Source: an uncultured Bacteroides sp.
GTDB taxonomy: Bacteria; Bacteroidota; Bacteroidia; Bacteroidales; Bacteroidaceae
Direction: 5' to 3'
DNA length: 64,000 nucleotides
Assembly (NCBI GenBank): GCA_902388495.1
Contig: CABMPP010000019.1
Location: 11,923-75,922 of the forward strand
Below the pieces are notes generated by a model. It ran no database searches, was not told the DNA's origin, and was given only the letters and a program-made list of their open reading frames with translations. A program made the translations under genes and the position numbers. This document shows, in pieces, positions 46,780-56,052 of the stretch. Numbering within the stretch: position 1 is the stretch's first letter; the number at the start of each line of letters is the position of its first letter.

Positions 46780-47816
46780 TGAAAAGGCCTACACTGTTGT
46801 TAATGTTGCTGCTACTGGCATCTATTTTTCTGCTTTTCCTCTTGAACTTGTTATTGGGTTCTGTGCATGTTCCGTTTCGTTCGGTATGGAACATCCTGTG
46901 GGGAAATACGGATGATTCCGTCATTTGGCAGAATATTATCTGGAAGTCGCGCGTGCCGCAAGCGTTGACGGCGTTGGTGGCAGGGGCAGGGCTTTCGGTC
47001 AGCGGGCTACAGATGCAGACGGTGTTCCGCAATCCGTTGGCTGGGCCGTCGGTGCTTGGCATCAGTTCGGGTGCCAGCTTGGGAGTGGCTTGTGTGGTGC
47101 TGCTTTCCGGTGCAATGGGAGGCGTGGCATTGAGCCGCTTAGGATATATGGGAGAAGTCGCTTTGTCAATTGCCGCTATTGTAGGGGCATTGGCGGTGAT
47201 GGCGCTTATCGTTTATGTGTCTCAGAAGGTGAAGGGAAATGTGACGCTGCTGATCATCGGTGTGATGATAGGCTACGTGGCAAGTGCTGTTATCGGCGTA
47301 TTGAAGTATTTCAGTGTGGAAGAAGATATCCGTGCGTATGTCATTTGGGGTTTGGGCAGCTTTGCCCGTGTCTCCGGCGACCAGATGATATTGTTTGTAT
47401 GCATCATGGCAACGCTGCTGCCTTTGTCGTTCCTGCTGATAAAGACAATGAATCTGCTGTTGCTGGGCGATGGCTATGCGCGTAACTTGGGGCTGAATAT
47501 CAAGCGGGCTCGTTTGCTGGTCATCTCTTGCTCCGGCGTGTTGGTAGCTATTGTAACGGCGTATTGTGGACCGATTATGTTTATCGGATTGGCGGTGCCC
47601 CACTTGTGTCGGGCTATTTTCCATACTTCGGACCACCGGATATTGATGCCCGGTACTCTGCTGGTAGGCGCTGCTTTGGCATTGGTCTGCAATCTGATAG
47701 CCCGTATGCCAGGCTTTGAGGGCGCTTTGCCCGTCAATTCGGTGACGGCACTGGTCGGTGCGCCGGTGGTGGCTTCTGTGTTGTTTAATAAGAGAAAAGG
47801 GGAGATTAATGAATAA
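46776..47816 (+). CDS. FecCD/BtuC-type ABC permease
   Basis: This is an inner-membrane permease of 346 residues with about 10 helices, for iron-siderophore, haem or cobalamin uptake. Family blocks: RVPQALTALVAGAGLSVSGLQMQTVFRNPLAGPSVLGISSG is the FecCD signature region (read from about 54; key residues R-P, G-L-x-x-x-G-x-x-x-Q, N-P-L-A-x-P-x-x-L-G), GVMIGYVASAVIGVLKYF, and FIGLAVPHLCRAIF (about 269-282), the coupling-helix region. It begins inside the stop of the lipoprotein gene and overlaps the ATPase gene by 8 bp, so the trio is one operon. Confidence 0.93.
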   Translation: MMKRPTLLLMLLLLASIFLLFLLNLLLGSVHVPFRSVWNILWGNTDDSVIWQNIIWKSRVPQALTALVAGAGLSVSGLQMQTVFRNPLAGPSVLGISSGASLGVACVVLLSGAMGGVALSRLGYMGEVALSIAAIVGALAVMALIVYVSQKVKGNVTLLIIGVMIGYVASAVIGVLKYFSVEEDIRAYVIWGLGSFARVSGDQMILFVCIMATLLPLSFLLIKTMNLLLLGDGYARNLGLNIKRARLLVISCSGVLVAIVTAYCGPIMFIGLAVPHLCRAIFHTSDHRILMPGTLLVGAALALVCNLIARMPGFEGALPVNSVTALVGAPVVASVLFNKRKGEINE

Positions 47817-48828
47817 GGAAACTATACATATAGAGAATCTTTCTATCGGTTATCCCGGTAAAGGTGATGTGAAGGTGGTGGCAGACGGTATCTGTGCCGG
47901 AATTAATGGTGGAGAACTGACATGCTTGCTGGGTGCCAATGGAGTGGGGAAGTCCACCTTGCTCCGTACTTTGTCGGCCTTTCAGCCGAAACTAGGCGGA
48001 GAAATACGCATTCAGGGGAAAGAGATAGGAGAGTATACTGATAAGCAACTTTCACGCGTCATCAGTGTGGTGCTGACGGAGAAGTGCGATATCCGTAATA
48101 TGACCGTAACAGAACTGATAGGGTTGGGACGCAGTCCTTATACCGGTTTTTGGGGCACGCTTTCCAAAGAAGATAAAGCTGTGGTAGACCGTTCCGTCGC
48201 TTTGGTCGGCATTCCTCATCTGGCACATCGTATGGTGCATACCTTGAGCGACGGTGAGCGTCAGAAGGTGATGATAGCCAAAGCTCTTGCTCAGGAAACT
48301 CCCGTCATCTATCTTGATGAACCCACTGCTTTCCTCGATTTCCCCAGCAAAGTGGAAATGATGCAACTGTTGCATCACCTCAGCCGACAGACAGACAAGA
48401 CAATCTTCCTTTCTACCCACGATCTGGAACTTGCCCTTCAGATAGCCGATAAGATTTGGTTGATGGATAAGGTGCATGGCGTAACCATCGGTACTCCCGA
48501 AGATCTTTCCCTGAATGGCAGTCTCAGTAACTTCTTTGCCCGCAAAGGCATTGTTTTCGATTTGGAAACGGGGCTGTTCCGGGTAGATAATGAATACTCT
48601 TCCCAAATACGTCTGGTGGGGCATGGGCAAAAGTACGCTATGGTGCGCAAGGCATTGCAGCGAAACGGCATTCTGGCAAACCGTAACATTGAATCGGACA
48701 TTTATATAGAAACCGGAGACTTGAAAGGAGGAGAAAACTTTGTGATTCATCTGCCGGGCAAGGAGCCGGTAGAAGTGTTGTGTATTGACGAACTTCTGGA
48801 AATTGTCCGCTCTGTAAACAAAGATTAG
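47809..48828 (+). CDS. ABC importer ATPase with C-terminal extension (BtuD/FecE type)
   Basis: This cytoplasmic ATPase drives the class III importer. From MNKETIHIENLS it has 339 residues; a start 17 codons earlier lies in the permease gene and is unlikely. ABC motifs: Walker A LLGANGVGKSTLLR (about 42-55), Q-loop region VVLTEKCDIRN, signature TLSDGERQKV (about 146), Walker B VIYLDEPTAFLDF (about 165-177), H-loop STHDLELAL. The nucleotide domain ends at about 250. About 90 further residues (GQKYAMVRKALQRNGILANR, then ENFVIHLPGKEPVEVL) have no assigned domain and are not part of the usual 250-260-residue FecE/BtuD. Confidence 0.9.
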   Translation: MNKETIHIENLSIGYPGKGDVKVVADGICAGINGGELTCLLGANGVGKSTLLRTLSAFQPKLGGEIRIQGKEIGEYTDKQLSRVISVVLTEKCDIRNMTVTELIGLGRSPYTGFWGTLSKEDKAVVDRSVALVGIPHLAHRMVHTLSDGERQKVMIAKALAQETPVIYLDEPTAFLDFPSKVEMMQLLHHLSRQTDKTIFLSTHDLELALQIADKIWLMDKVHGVTIGTPEDLSLNGSLSNFFARKGIVFDLETGLFRVDNEYSSQIRLVGHGQKYAMVRKALQRNGILANRNIESDIYIETGDLKGGENFVIHLPGKEPVEVLCIDELLEIVRSVNKD

Positions 48829-48920
48829 GTACGTTTGTGATTCCTTGATTATCAGTTTAATATCGCGGTTAAATATCATTAAATACGGGGGCTTTTGCTT
48901 TTCTGTTTACAAATAAATTC

Positions 48921-48928
48921 TATATTTG
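48921..48928 (+). promoter_or_regulatory. -7 promoter element of the catalase gene
   Basis: TATATTTG fits TAnnTTTG, 28 nt before the ATG. TTTG at 48894-48897 is 23 nt upstream, longer than usual. Activator dependence (OxyR in B. fragilis katB) is plausible by analogy, but no operator could be assigned. Confidence 0.5.
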
Positions 48929-48956
48929 TAATAATTTCAACTTTAAAAGAAATAGT

Positions 48957-50468
48957 ATGGATAAGCAGAAGAAATTAACAACAGAAGTCGGTGCTCCCGT
49001 GTCGGATAACCGTAATGCTCAAACCGCAGGTTCCCGCGGTCCTATCATGATGCAAGATACCTGGCTGATGGAGAAATTGGCCCATTTCGATCGCGAGGTT
49101 ATTCCGGAACGACGTATGCATGCCAAGGGTAGCGGTGCTTTCGGAACTTTTACAACTACGCACGATGTAACCCGCTATACGTGTGCTAAACTTTTCTCGG
49201 AAATCGGTAAACAGACAGATGTGTTCGTACGCTTTTCCACAGTGGCCGGTGAGCGTGGTGCTGCCGATGCCGAGCGTGATATCCGCGGCTTTGCCATCAA
49301 ATTCTATACTGAAGAAGGCAATTGGGATTTGGTAGGAAACAACACTCCCGTATTCTTTATCCGTGATCCGATGCAGTTCCCCGATTTGAATCATGCCGTG
49401 AAGCGTGACCCCAAAACGAATCTGCGTTCTCCGCAAAACAATTGGGACTATTGGACCATGCTGCCCGAAGCTTTGCATCAGGTCACGATTGTAATGTCCG
49501 ACCGTGGTATTCCGGCGTCTTATCGTCACATGCATGGTTTCGGCAGCCATACTTATAGTCTGATAAATGGAGACGGTACTCGTGTATGGGTGAAGTTCCA
49601 TCTGCGTACGCAGCAAGGCATCAAGAATCTGACCAATGAAGAAGCTGCCGCCATTATAGCAAAAGACCGTGAAAGTCATCAGCGCGATTTGTTTGAAACT
49701 ATTGAACGCAAGGACTTCCCGAAATGGACATTATATTTTCAGATTATGACAGAGGAGCAGGCCCGGAGTTATAAAGAAAATCCGTTTGATATCACCAAGA
49801 CGTGGAGTCATAAGGACTTTCCGTTGATTGAGGTCGGTGTGATGGAGTTGAACCGTAATCCCGAGAATTACTTTGCCGATGTGGAGCAGGCTGCTTTTGC
49901 TCCTACGCATCTGGTGCCGGGCATCGGGCTTTCACCGGATAAGTTGCTGCAAGGACGTCTCTTCTCTTATGGTGATGCGCAGCGCTATCGTTTGGGAGTG
50001 AACCACGATCAGATCCCCGTGAACCGGGCACGTTGTCCGGTGCATAGCTATCATCGCGACGGTATGATGCGGGTGGACGGAAATTATGGCGCTACCAAAG
50101 GCTACGCTCCCAATGGCTTCGGCGAATGGGAGGAGCAGCCCGAATACCGTCATCCGGCTCTGCCCGTAGATGGTGCTGTAGACCATTACAGCCCCTACGA
50201 AGATAAGACGGACAATTGCTTCTATCAGCCGGGCGACCTTTACCGCCTGATGGCGGAAGATAAGAAACAAGCCCTTATCAGTAATACCATTGCAGATATT
50301 ATGCCTGTGACGGATAATGTGAAATATCGTCATGCAGCACATTGCTATCTGGCAGATAAGGATTACGGTACACGTCTTGCCGAAGGACTTCACCTGGATT
50401 TGAAACGGGTGGAAGAACTTGCTGCTATGAGTGAAAAAGACCGGTTGTGGGCTACGCGGGATATGTAA
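48957..50468 (+). CDS. katA: Haem catalase (small-subunit, clade 3 type)
   Basis: This cytoplasmic enzyme dismutates hydrogen peroxide. It has 503 residues, normal for small-subunit catalases. The active-site His lies in [13 protein letters not shown] (about 54), followed by [20 protein letters not shown] (about 91-110). The distal Asn is in [16 protein letters not shown] (about 127), and the proximal haem Tyr in [17 protein letters not shown] (about 337). NADPH-binding type residues of clade 3 appear kept. B. fragilis calls its homologue katB; the symbol here is generic. It is monocistronic, with a strong terminator after it. Confidence 0.95.
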   Translation: MDKQKKLTTEVGAPVSDNRNAQTAGSRGPIMMQDTWLMEKLAHFDREVIPERRMHAKGSGAFGTFTTTHDVTRYTCAKLFSEIGKQTDVFVRFSTVAGERGAADAERDIRGFAIKFYTEEGNWDLVGNNTPVFFIRDPMQFPDLNHAVKRDPKTNLRSPQNNWDYWTMLPEALHQVTIVMSDRGIPASYRHMHGFGSHTYSLINGDGTRVWVKFHLRTQQGIKNLTNEEAAAIIAKDRESHQRDLFETIERKDFPKWTLYFQIMTEEQARSYKENPFDITKTWSHKDFPLIEVGVMELNRNPENYFADVEQAAFAPTHLVPGIGLSPDKLLQGRLFSYGDAQRYRLGVNHDQIPVNRARCPVHSYHRDGMMRVDGNYGATKGYAPNGFGEWEEQPEYRHPALPVDGAVDHYSPYEDKTDNCFYQPGDLYRLMAEDKKQALISNTIADIMPVTDNVKYRHAAHCYLADKDYGTRLAEGLHLDLKRVEELAAMSEKDRLWATRDM

Positions 50469-50473
50469 AATAG

Positions 50474-50509
50474 AATAGCCCGGAAAGAGACGCGTCTTTC
50501 CGGGCTATT
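50474..50509. terminator. Bidirectional terminator between catalase and the ATPase/nuclease gene
   Basis: A 15-bp perfect stem (50474-50488 with 50495-50509) has a 6-nt loop and A/T-rich flanks on both sides, set between convergent genes. Confidence 0.9.
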
Positions 50510-50535
50510 TATTCTATTATAATCGTAGCAAAATG

Positions 50536-52098
50536 CTACGCATGGTCAGATCCTTCCACCAGCCACTTATCAATATTCCGAGTTTGTTTACTGAAGTTCA
50601 CGCCAATCTTAAACAACTGTCGGCTGTCCGTCTCGAAAGGTAGTGCATAACGTTTTTCGTTGATTTGCTGCAAGGCCTCTTCGGCAGTGCCGTCCAACTT
50701 AAATTCTATTACGTAAATAAACTTATCAGTTTGCAATACGAGGTCGATGCGGCCGTCGGAGGTGTGATACTCCGCTTTTGTGTAGAAGCCCAATAGTTTA
50801 CAGAGGATAAAGAGTACATTCTGATAGTGAAGCTCAAGTTCACTCACCAGTTCGTATGGAGTATCGGCGAGGAAACTTTGCAGGCGTTTGAAGAACGCAT
50901 TCAGATCACCCGAACGCAGTTCTTTTACAAATCTTTGTATTTCAAACGGTGCTTCTATTTTATTGAAGCGGGTATAAAAGGGAATCAAGAATTTCAAGAA
51001 CCCTTCTTCCACTTCCTTATTCGAGAAACCGAGGCGATAGAGACCGAATTCTTCGTCATATCCCTTTATGGTGAGATACCCACTTTGGAAAAGAACAGGG
51101 ATCGGATCTTCGTCGCCATAGATACTGTTCAGCACATCGGCATCCGTTTCTACATGCGTCATACGTTCCAAGTCATAATGGCTACGCTTTAGTAACTCCA
51201 CGAGGTAGGTGGGAGTACCTGTCTCAAACCAATAGCTGCCGAATTCTTTACGGTCGAAAGCGTTGAGTAAGCTGAACGGATTGTATATACCGATGGAGTT
51301 GTGCGTGAAGTGATAACCGTCGTAATATTCTTTCAGCTTGTTGCAGAACTGTTCATACGTCAGGCCTTGTGCTTCGGCAAATTCATGCATCTCGGGCTCC
51401 AAATTGTCATGCAACTCTTGATTGCTGATGCCGCAGATGTCAATGTACTTATTCCACATTGAAAGGTCGTTCAGGTTGTTGAGGTCGCTGAATACACTTA
51501 CCTTTCCAAACTTCGTGACTCCTGTCAGTATGGCAAACTTGATGCAACCGTCCATCGTTTTCAGTGCTCCGTAGAAAGGCTTCAACGTATTTCGGAATTC
51601 CGTTTGCAAAGCCTCGTTGCCGATAGCTTGCAGCATGGGCTTGTCATATTCGTCGATGAGGATGGCAACGCGATGCCCCGTTTGCTCGCAGGCGCGTTCT
51701 ATGATTCCCGCAAAACGCAGTGAGAAGGAGCGTTCGGACGGATTGGCGCCATAAAGCTCTTCCCATTTGGCCAGTGATTTCTCAAGGATATTGTTGAGGC
51801 TTTCTTCAGTATCATACTTCTCTATATTGAGGTCGAGGTGCAGGATGGGGCGCTTTATCCAGTCTTTTTCCAATGTTTCCATCGCCAAGCCTTTGAAAAG
51901 TTCCTTCTTTCCTTGAAAGTAGGCTTCAAGGGTCGAGATCAGCAGGCTCTTTCCAAATCGACGCGGACGGCTGAGAAAATAATAGCTTCCCGTCTTCACC
52001 AATTGATATATCAAGGCGGTTTTATCAATATAGAAATAACCGTCTTTGCGTATCTTTTCAAAATTTTGAATGCCGATAGGATAAATCTTACTGCTCAT
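50536..52098 (-). CDS. AAA-ATPase-like / PD-(D/E)XK nuclease-like protein (DUF1703 type)
   Basis: This is a 520-residue two-domain protein common and multi-copy in Bacteroidota. The N-terminal ATPase-like part has YPIGIQNFEKIRKDGYFYID, a Walker A-like RPRRFGKSLL (about 43-52) and Walker B VAILIDEYDKP (about 148-158). The C-terminal PD-(D/E)XK-like domain shows TSDGRIDLVLQ (Asp about 454) and YVIEFKLDGT (E-x-K, about 466-475). Its function is unknown; links to mobile elements or defence have been suggested for the wider superfamily but nothing here shows it. It stands alone, with no toxin, methylase or integrase neighbours. Confidence 0.88.
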   Translation of the reverse strand: MSSKIYPIGIQNFEKIRKDGYFYIDKTALIYQLVKTGSYYFLSRPRRFGKSLLISTLEAYFQGKKELFKGLAMETLEKDWIKRPILHLDLNIEKYDTEESLNNILEKSLAKWEELYGANPSERSFSLRFAGIIERACEQTGHRVAILIDEYDKPMLQAIGNEALQTEFRNTLKPFYGALKTMDGCIKFAILTGVTKFGKVSVFSDLNNLNDLSMWNKYIDICGISNQELHDNLEPEMHEFAEAQGLTYEQFCNKLKEYYDGYHFTHNSIGIYNPFSLLNAFDRKEFGSYWFETGTPTYLVELLKRSHYDLERMTHVETDADVLNSIYGDEDPIPVLFQSGYLTIKGYDEEFGLYRLGFSNKEVEEGFLKFLIPFYTRFNKIEAPFEIQRFVKELRSGDLNAFFKRLQSFLADTPYELVSELELHYQNVLFILCKLLGFYTKAEYHTSDGRIDLVLQTDKFIYVIEFKLDGTAEEALQQINEKRYALPFETDSRQLFKIGVNFSKQTRNIDKWLVEGSDHA

Positions 52099-52211
52099 AG
52101 ACTTTTAATGTTAGCTCATTTACGAGTCAAAGATAATTCTTTTTCCTTAACCTCCAACTAATATAAAGAAAGTTTATCCTTTACATAGCACACAGAGTAC
52201 TCAAACCACTT

Positions 52212-54770
52212 TTAAGGTTGTTCGCTGTCTTGTACGCAGCGAACGGAGAAACCGTATCCACAGGATATCTGATGCTTAATAGATATCTTGCCACTGGCTA
52301 TTTGATAGAGGGACATGACACCGACATAGTTCGGCTTATCCGTCGCTCCCCAGAGATATATAGCATTGTTTTTAGTACCGGGTCTGTATAATCCGGTAGT
52401 TTTTTCTCTTAATGCGACTCCCGGGTAGAAAGCGGATTTGTCGGAATAATTGTCTTTAGTTTCTCCCGATCCGCCGATATACAGGAAGCCGGAGCCCGGT
52501 ATATCTGTTCCTGCTACGGATGCCCCACCGTCTGTTGTTATGGACAACATGCTTTCACTATTGTAATAATAGACATTATCATAAGTCGCAAATTGCTCCT
52601 CAAAGGTTTCTGAACTGTTACTACTGCCCCATCCTGCAAATAAGCAATATTTGGCACCTTTCCCGCTTATCATTACGGCATTTGTCGGAACTTTCCATCC
52701 TTTCGGGCAGGGATCGTAAATAGTCTTCTTTCCCCCTGTTCCCCAGGCATTAGCTTTATTTGTATAAAGTTGTGCGGTTCCTCCGTCTCCAACACGTTTA
52801 TAGAAAGTTAACGGGTTTTTTATGAAGTTCGCATAAGGTATAATCTCTGTTCCTTCATTAGTTGTACTTGCAGGGTATCTCTTAATTTCTTCCGTGGTAC
52901 CATCTCCTTTATAGATTGTTTTCACTTCATTCTTGCTGCCGTCAGCCGTGCTGAAGAACGGATCTTTCCTGCCGCCTTGATACAGTAGTCCAAAAGTACG
53001 TACTGCATCCAGTCTATTTTTTTGTATTCCCGCTTTGGTAGCTCCCAAGTGTCGATCCATTATCACGCATTTATAAAATGCACCATCGGAGGCTGTCCAT
53101 GAGATGCCGCCATATACCTGAACCATACCTGCCTGTGTGGCCGCTTGAGCGGCTTTGATGGCGTCTTGTCGGGTAGCATCATTTGTTATTTTGCTTGCAT
53201 CCACTCCCACAGGTATGTAGTCGCTAATCCAGAGATGCCAGCTCCATACTATTTCGTTGCTGATGTTGTATGCGGCTATCACGGCATTGCCGCCATTCGT
53301 CACGGGTACTTTTATGTGTACGCGTGCTTTGTCTGTATCTCCTATATCCGTTGTATTCACTAAGTTTTTATGATTGTTATCATTTGCTACATACCCCATC
53401 ACCAAGTCGCCCGATGTACCTGCATCTTTGGTTTGCCACAGCACTTTGACGTAGGAGATTGTCTTGCCGTTGATGATGCCTCCGTTCGCTGATACCAGTT
53501 CCGTGTTCCATCCGTTTGTCCCCGCTTCGTGTTTGTACGGATTGAAAGATATATTCGTACCGGGTTGCATCATGAAGCAGTTCGATGTCTCCACCAGATT
53601 GGTGCTTACTACGGGAATCTGATCTAACAGTTGAATGCGTCCGTCCTCCCGATAATTGGCCGAGTTGATGTTGAGTGTCCAGTTATAATCCGTGTTCTCA
53701 TACAGGTTGAAGTCCGTGGGCGATTCTCCACCCAGATAGGCGCGGTAGTAAAGGCGTTCCTCAGCTTTGGAGTTATCTACCACCAGCTCTACATACGAAG
53801 CCGCGTCGGGTGCATTCTCCTTGGTGCGATAACGGTCGGAAGTGGCTTTGGCCGAAGTACCGCGTGCGTTGGCGGGAATCCATACCGTTTTCTTTCCCGC
53901 GTTCAATTCCGCTTCGGTCAGACGATAAGTCTCTACGAACTCTGATACCACGAGAGGATAAGTGGTGCCCCATTTCGTATCTTCTTTGGCAGGGAGGAGG
54001 CGGAAATCGGCGGGAACCTGGCAGAGTTTTACCTCTTTCAACCCATAGCCATTAGTCTTAAGTTCTTCGGCCATCGTCCAGTTCACGGTCAGCTTCGTGG
54101 CAAGGCGCTTCAGCAGCAGGCGGGTGTCATAGGCTCCGTCGGGGCTTTGCAGCTTGCCGTCTTGCACTTTGACGTGCGGCAAATAGAGGATATAGGGCAT
54201 TTTGTTCATTTGGCTTTGCTCGGCACCGCTCGTTGGAATTGTGGTTCCGTTAAAGATTTCGCTGTCCATTGTCAGCTTTTGGAAGTTGGAGAAAGTAATA
54301 TTACTGGTGATATCCTTGGGAACGGTGTTTCCGTTTCCGAAAGCCACCACCACCAGTTGGCAGTCGTCCAGTGGCTCTAACTCAATCTTTAACTTCGAGC
54401 CGATGGCAACGTCAGAACCGGACAGGTTATTCGTTTTCTTCAAGGTTTCGCCCGAAAATTGAAAGACGTACAGCTTATACAGAGCATCAGGTTGTGATAT
54501 TTCCGTTTCCCGTGTCTTTACGGTCGGCGTCAGTTCCGCACTGAACGCCCCGCTCTGCGTTGTTTTCCCGCTGCGTGTGTCGGCTTGCTTCGAGGCGGTA
54601 TAGCCGTCGTCTTCATCGGCAAAGCCGAACGAGAGTTCCACCTGCACACCTTCTTCTTCGGGAGTTGTCGGAGTCGGGTTTTCTATATTATCTTCACAGG
54701 CTGTTGTGCCTGCCAACAATAAGGCGGCGAAAAGCCACTTTTTAAAGTATGTTCGGTAAAGAGGTTTCAT
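52212..54770 (-). CDS. Large fimbrial lipoprotein, probable tip adhesin (FISUMP C-terminus)
   Basis: This exported lipoprotein has 852 residues from MKPLYRTYFKKWLFAALLLA, with a lipobox ending TTAC (Cys about 25). The first half is fimbrillin-like (DUF4906 type): VWIPANARGTS (about 300) is the variant of the P-E-N-x-R-G motif, followed by NTDYNWTLNI. The C-terminal third is a Fibrobacter-succinogenes-major-paralogue (FISUMP, C-type-lectin-like) domain: KCVIMDRHLGATKAG, YDPCPKGWKVPT (about 700) and the terminal GYGFSVRCVQD. Last in the operon and by far the largest, it fits a tip subunit; ligand unknown. The preceding gap of 53 bp carries a 20-bp sequence shared with 8141-8160. Confidence 0.85.
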   Translation of the reverse strand: MKPLYRTYFKKWLFAALLLAGTTACEDNIENPTPTTPEEEGVQVELSFGFADEDDGYTASKQADTRSGKTTQSGAFSAELTPTVKTRETEISQPDALYKLYVFQFSGETLKKTNNLSGSDVAIGSKLKIELEPLDDCQLVVVAFGNGNTVPKDITSNITFSNFQKLTMDSEIFNGTTIPTSGAEQSQMNKMPYILYLPHVKVQDGKLQSPDGAYDTRLLLKRLATKLTVNWTMAEELKTNGYGLKEVKLCQVPADFRLLPAKEDTKWGTTYPLVVSEFVETYRLTEAELNAGKKTVWIPANARGTSAKATSDRYRTKENAPDAASYVELVVDNSKAEERLYYRAYLGGESPTDFNLYENTDYNWTLNINSANYREDGRIQLLDQIPVVSTNLVETSNCFMMQPGTNISFNPYKHEAGTNGWNTELVSANGGIINGKTISYVKVLWQTKDAGTSGDLVMGYVANDNNHKNLVNTTDIGDTDKARVHIKVPVTNGGNAVIAAYNISNEIVWSWHLWISDYIPVGVDASKITNDATRQDAIKAAQAATQAGMVQVYGGISWTASDGAFYKCVIMDRHLGATKAGIQKNRLDAVRTFGLLYQGGRKDPFFSTADGSKNEVKTIYKGDGTTEEIKRYPASTTNEGTEIIPYANFIKNPLTFYKRVGDGGTAQLYTNKANAWGTGGKKTIYDPCPKGWKVPTNAVMISGKGAKYCLFAGWGSSNSSETFEEQFATYDNVYYYNSESMLSITTDGGASVAGTDIPGSGFLYIGGSGETKDNYSDKSAFYPGVALREKTTGLYRPGTKNNAIYLWGATDKPNYVGVMSLYQIASGKISIKHQISCGYGFSVRCVQDSEQP

Positions 54771-54823
54771 ATTTTTTGTTCTTTTGTTCTTATGTCTCAA
54801 TCTCTCTTTTCTTTTTTGATTTG

Positions 54824-56038
54824 TCAGAAGTCCACCGTCATGTTGATATGGTCTATTTCGTCGAACACCACCACTCCTCCGTCTGTAATCGTCACGCGTA
54901 CATCCCCGCTGTTGGCTCCGCTGATTTGTACGTCGAGCGTGTAGCTGTAGCCGCGTCGGATGTTGTAGTCGTCTATCAGGTTGGTGCCCGGGTAGATGCG
55001 GTATTTCACGGTGATGGCACCTGCGTGCGCTTCGGCATATTTATACTCGCCCGTCAGTTCGATGTAGGTACAGTTGGCAAGGCTGCCGCCTGTAGGCTTT
55101 CCGTCCGTTCCGAGGGTGGGCGGTGTGCCGAGCGCCGTAGGGCCGTAATCCTTCAGGTTCTTTTCGTAGAAGGAGGTGGCGCAGCCGCGGCCGCGTAGGT
55201 TTTCGGGCATGTAGAAAGTCTTTTCCGTTCCTGCGGCGATGCCTGTTTCGGTGGAGCTGCTTACAAGATTATACGTTGCGTCGAAGTTGCCCGCATCTGC
55301 TGCGGGATATATCACGGCCTTTTCGTCTCCCGCACACGTACCGAGCGCGATGTTCTTGGGCAGATTACAGGCATCAATCGAAGTGATGGTGATGCTGCTG
55401 CCGTCATTCGGCAGCTTGTCCGTCCATTTCACCTTCATTTCTGCATAGGCGCGGTTCAGCGGGGCCATGATAACGGCATGTACTCCGTCCTCTGCTTGGG
55501 GCGTGGTTTCCACCTTGGTATACTCCAGGGCATCGGAAATCAGCAAGCCCGTCTCCTTGCTGCGCTCGCTTTGAATGGTGGTGAGGGCTACCGTCTTTTG
55601 CAGCAACTTCTTCTCCTCGGAACCTGTTGCAAAGTCCGTCAAGAATCCCGTTCCCGCATTGGCTATCACGCGGAAGTGACTGTTCACATTGGAGAAACCA
55701 TCGGTCGCCACTTCAATCAAGAAGCTCTCTTTATCTTGAATGCTCTTCATTTTATTTTGGGCAAAATTCTGTGCCTTGAGCATCTTATCGTCCGTGTCGA
55801 ACTGTACCACCCATACTTCCTTTATCTCAATTCCCGCCAGGGTCAGGGGCTTGGTGTCGTCCGCCCTTGTTGCATTCACCGTCAGCGCGGGCGGTGCCGA
55901 CAACTTGAACACGAGTCCTTCCGTTTCTGTCCCTGTTCCCGTTTCCGTTTCGGGCATCCGCGCTTCGCACGCCGCAAGCATCCACATCAGTGCAAACGCT
56001 GCCAGCGGCATATATTTCTTTAAATAACAATGTCTCAT
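54824..56038 (-). CDS. Fimbrial lipoprotein, DUF4906 type
   Basis: This is an exported protein of 404 residues with N-terminal signal KKYMPLAAFALMWMLAAC (lipobox LAAC, Cys about 24) and an acidic, Glu/Thr-rich linker. Visible features: EIKEVWVVQFDTDDKML (about 71-87), MAPLNRAYAEMKVKW, and YMPENLRGRGCATSF (about 282-296; the P-E-N-x-R-G motif of DUF4906 fimbrial proteins). The C-terminal strand is DDYNIRRGYSYTLDVQI, the same Y-T-L-x-I strand as in fimbrillins. It probably forms an accessory pilin next to the tip. GC content is high. It starts 14 bp after the previous gene. Confidence 0.82.
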   Translation of the reverse strand: MRHCYLKKYMPLAAFALMWMLAACEARMPETETGTGTETEGLVFKLSAPPALTVNATRADDTKPLTLAGIEIKEVWVVQFDTDDKMLKAQNFAQNKMKSIQDKESFLIEVATDGFSNVNSHFRVIANAGTGFLTDFATGSEEKKLLQKTVALTTIQSERSKETGLLISDALEYTKVETTPQAEDGVHAVIMAPLNRAYAEMKVKWTDKLPNDGSSITITSIDACNLPKNIALGTCAGDEKAVIYPAADAGNFDATYNLVSSSTETGIAAGTEKTFYMPENLRGRGCATSFYEKNLKDYGPTALGTPPTLGTDGKPTGGSLANCTYIELTGEYKYAEAHAGAITVKYRIYPGTNLIDDYNIRRGYSYTLDVQISGANSGDVRVTITDGGVVVFDEIDHINMTVDF

Positions 56039-56052
56039 ATTTTTTGTTTTTA

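Noticed and set aside
50536..52098. Anti-phage defence island around the ATPase/PD-(D/E)XK protein
   Set aside because: The gene stands alone between catalase and fimbrial genes. No defence partner, integrase or att-like repeat is seen, and the family is common and scattered in Bacteroidota.
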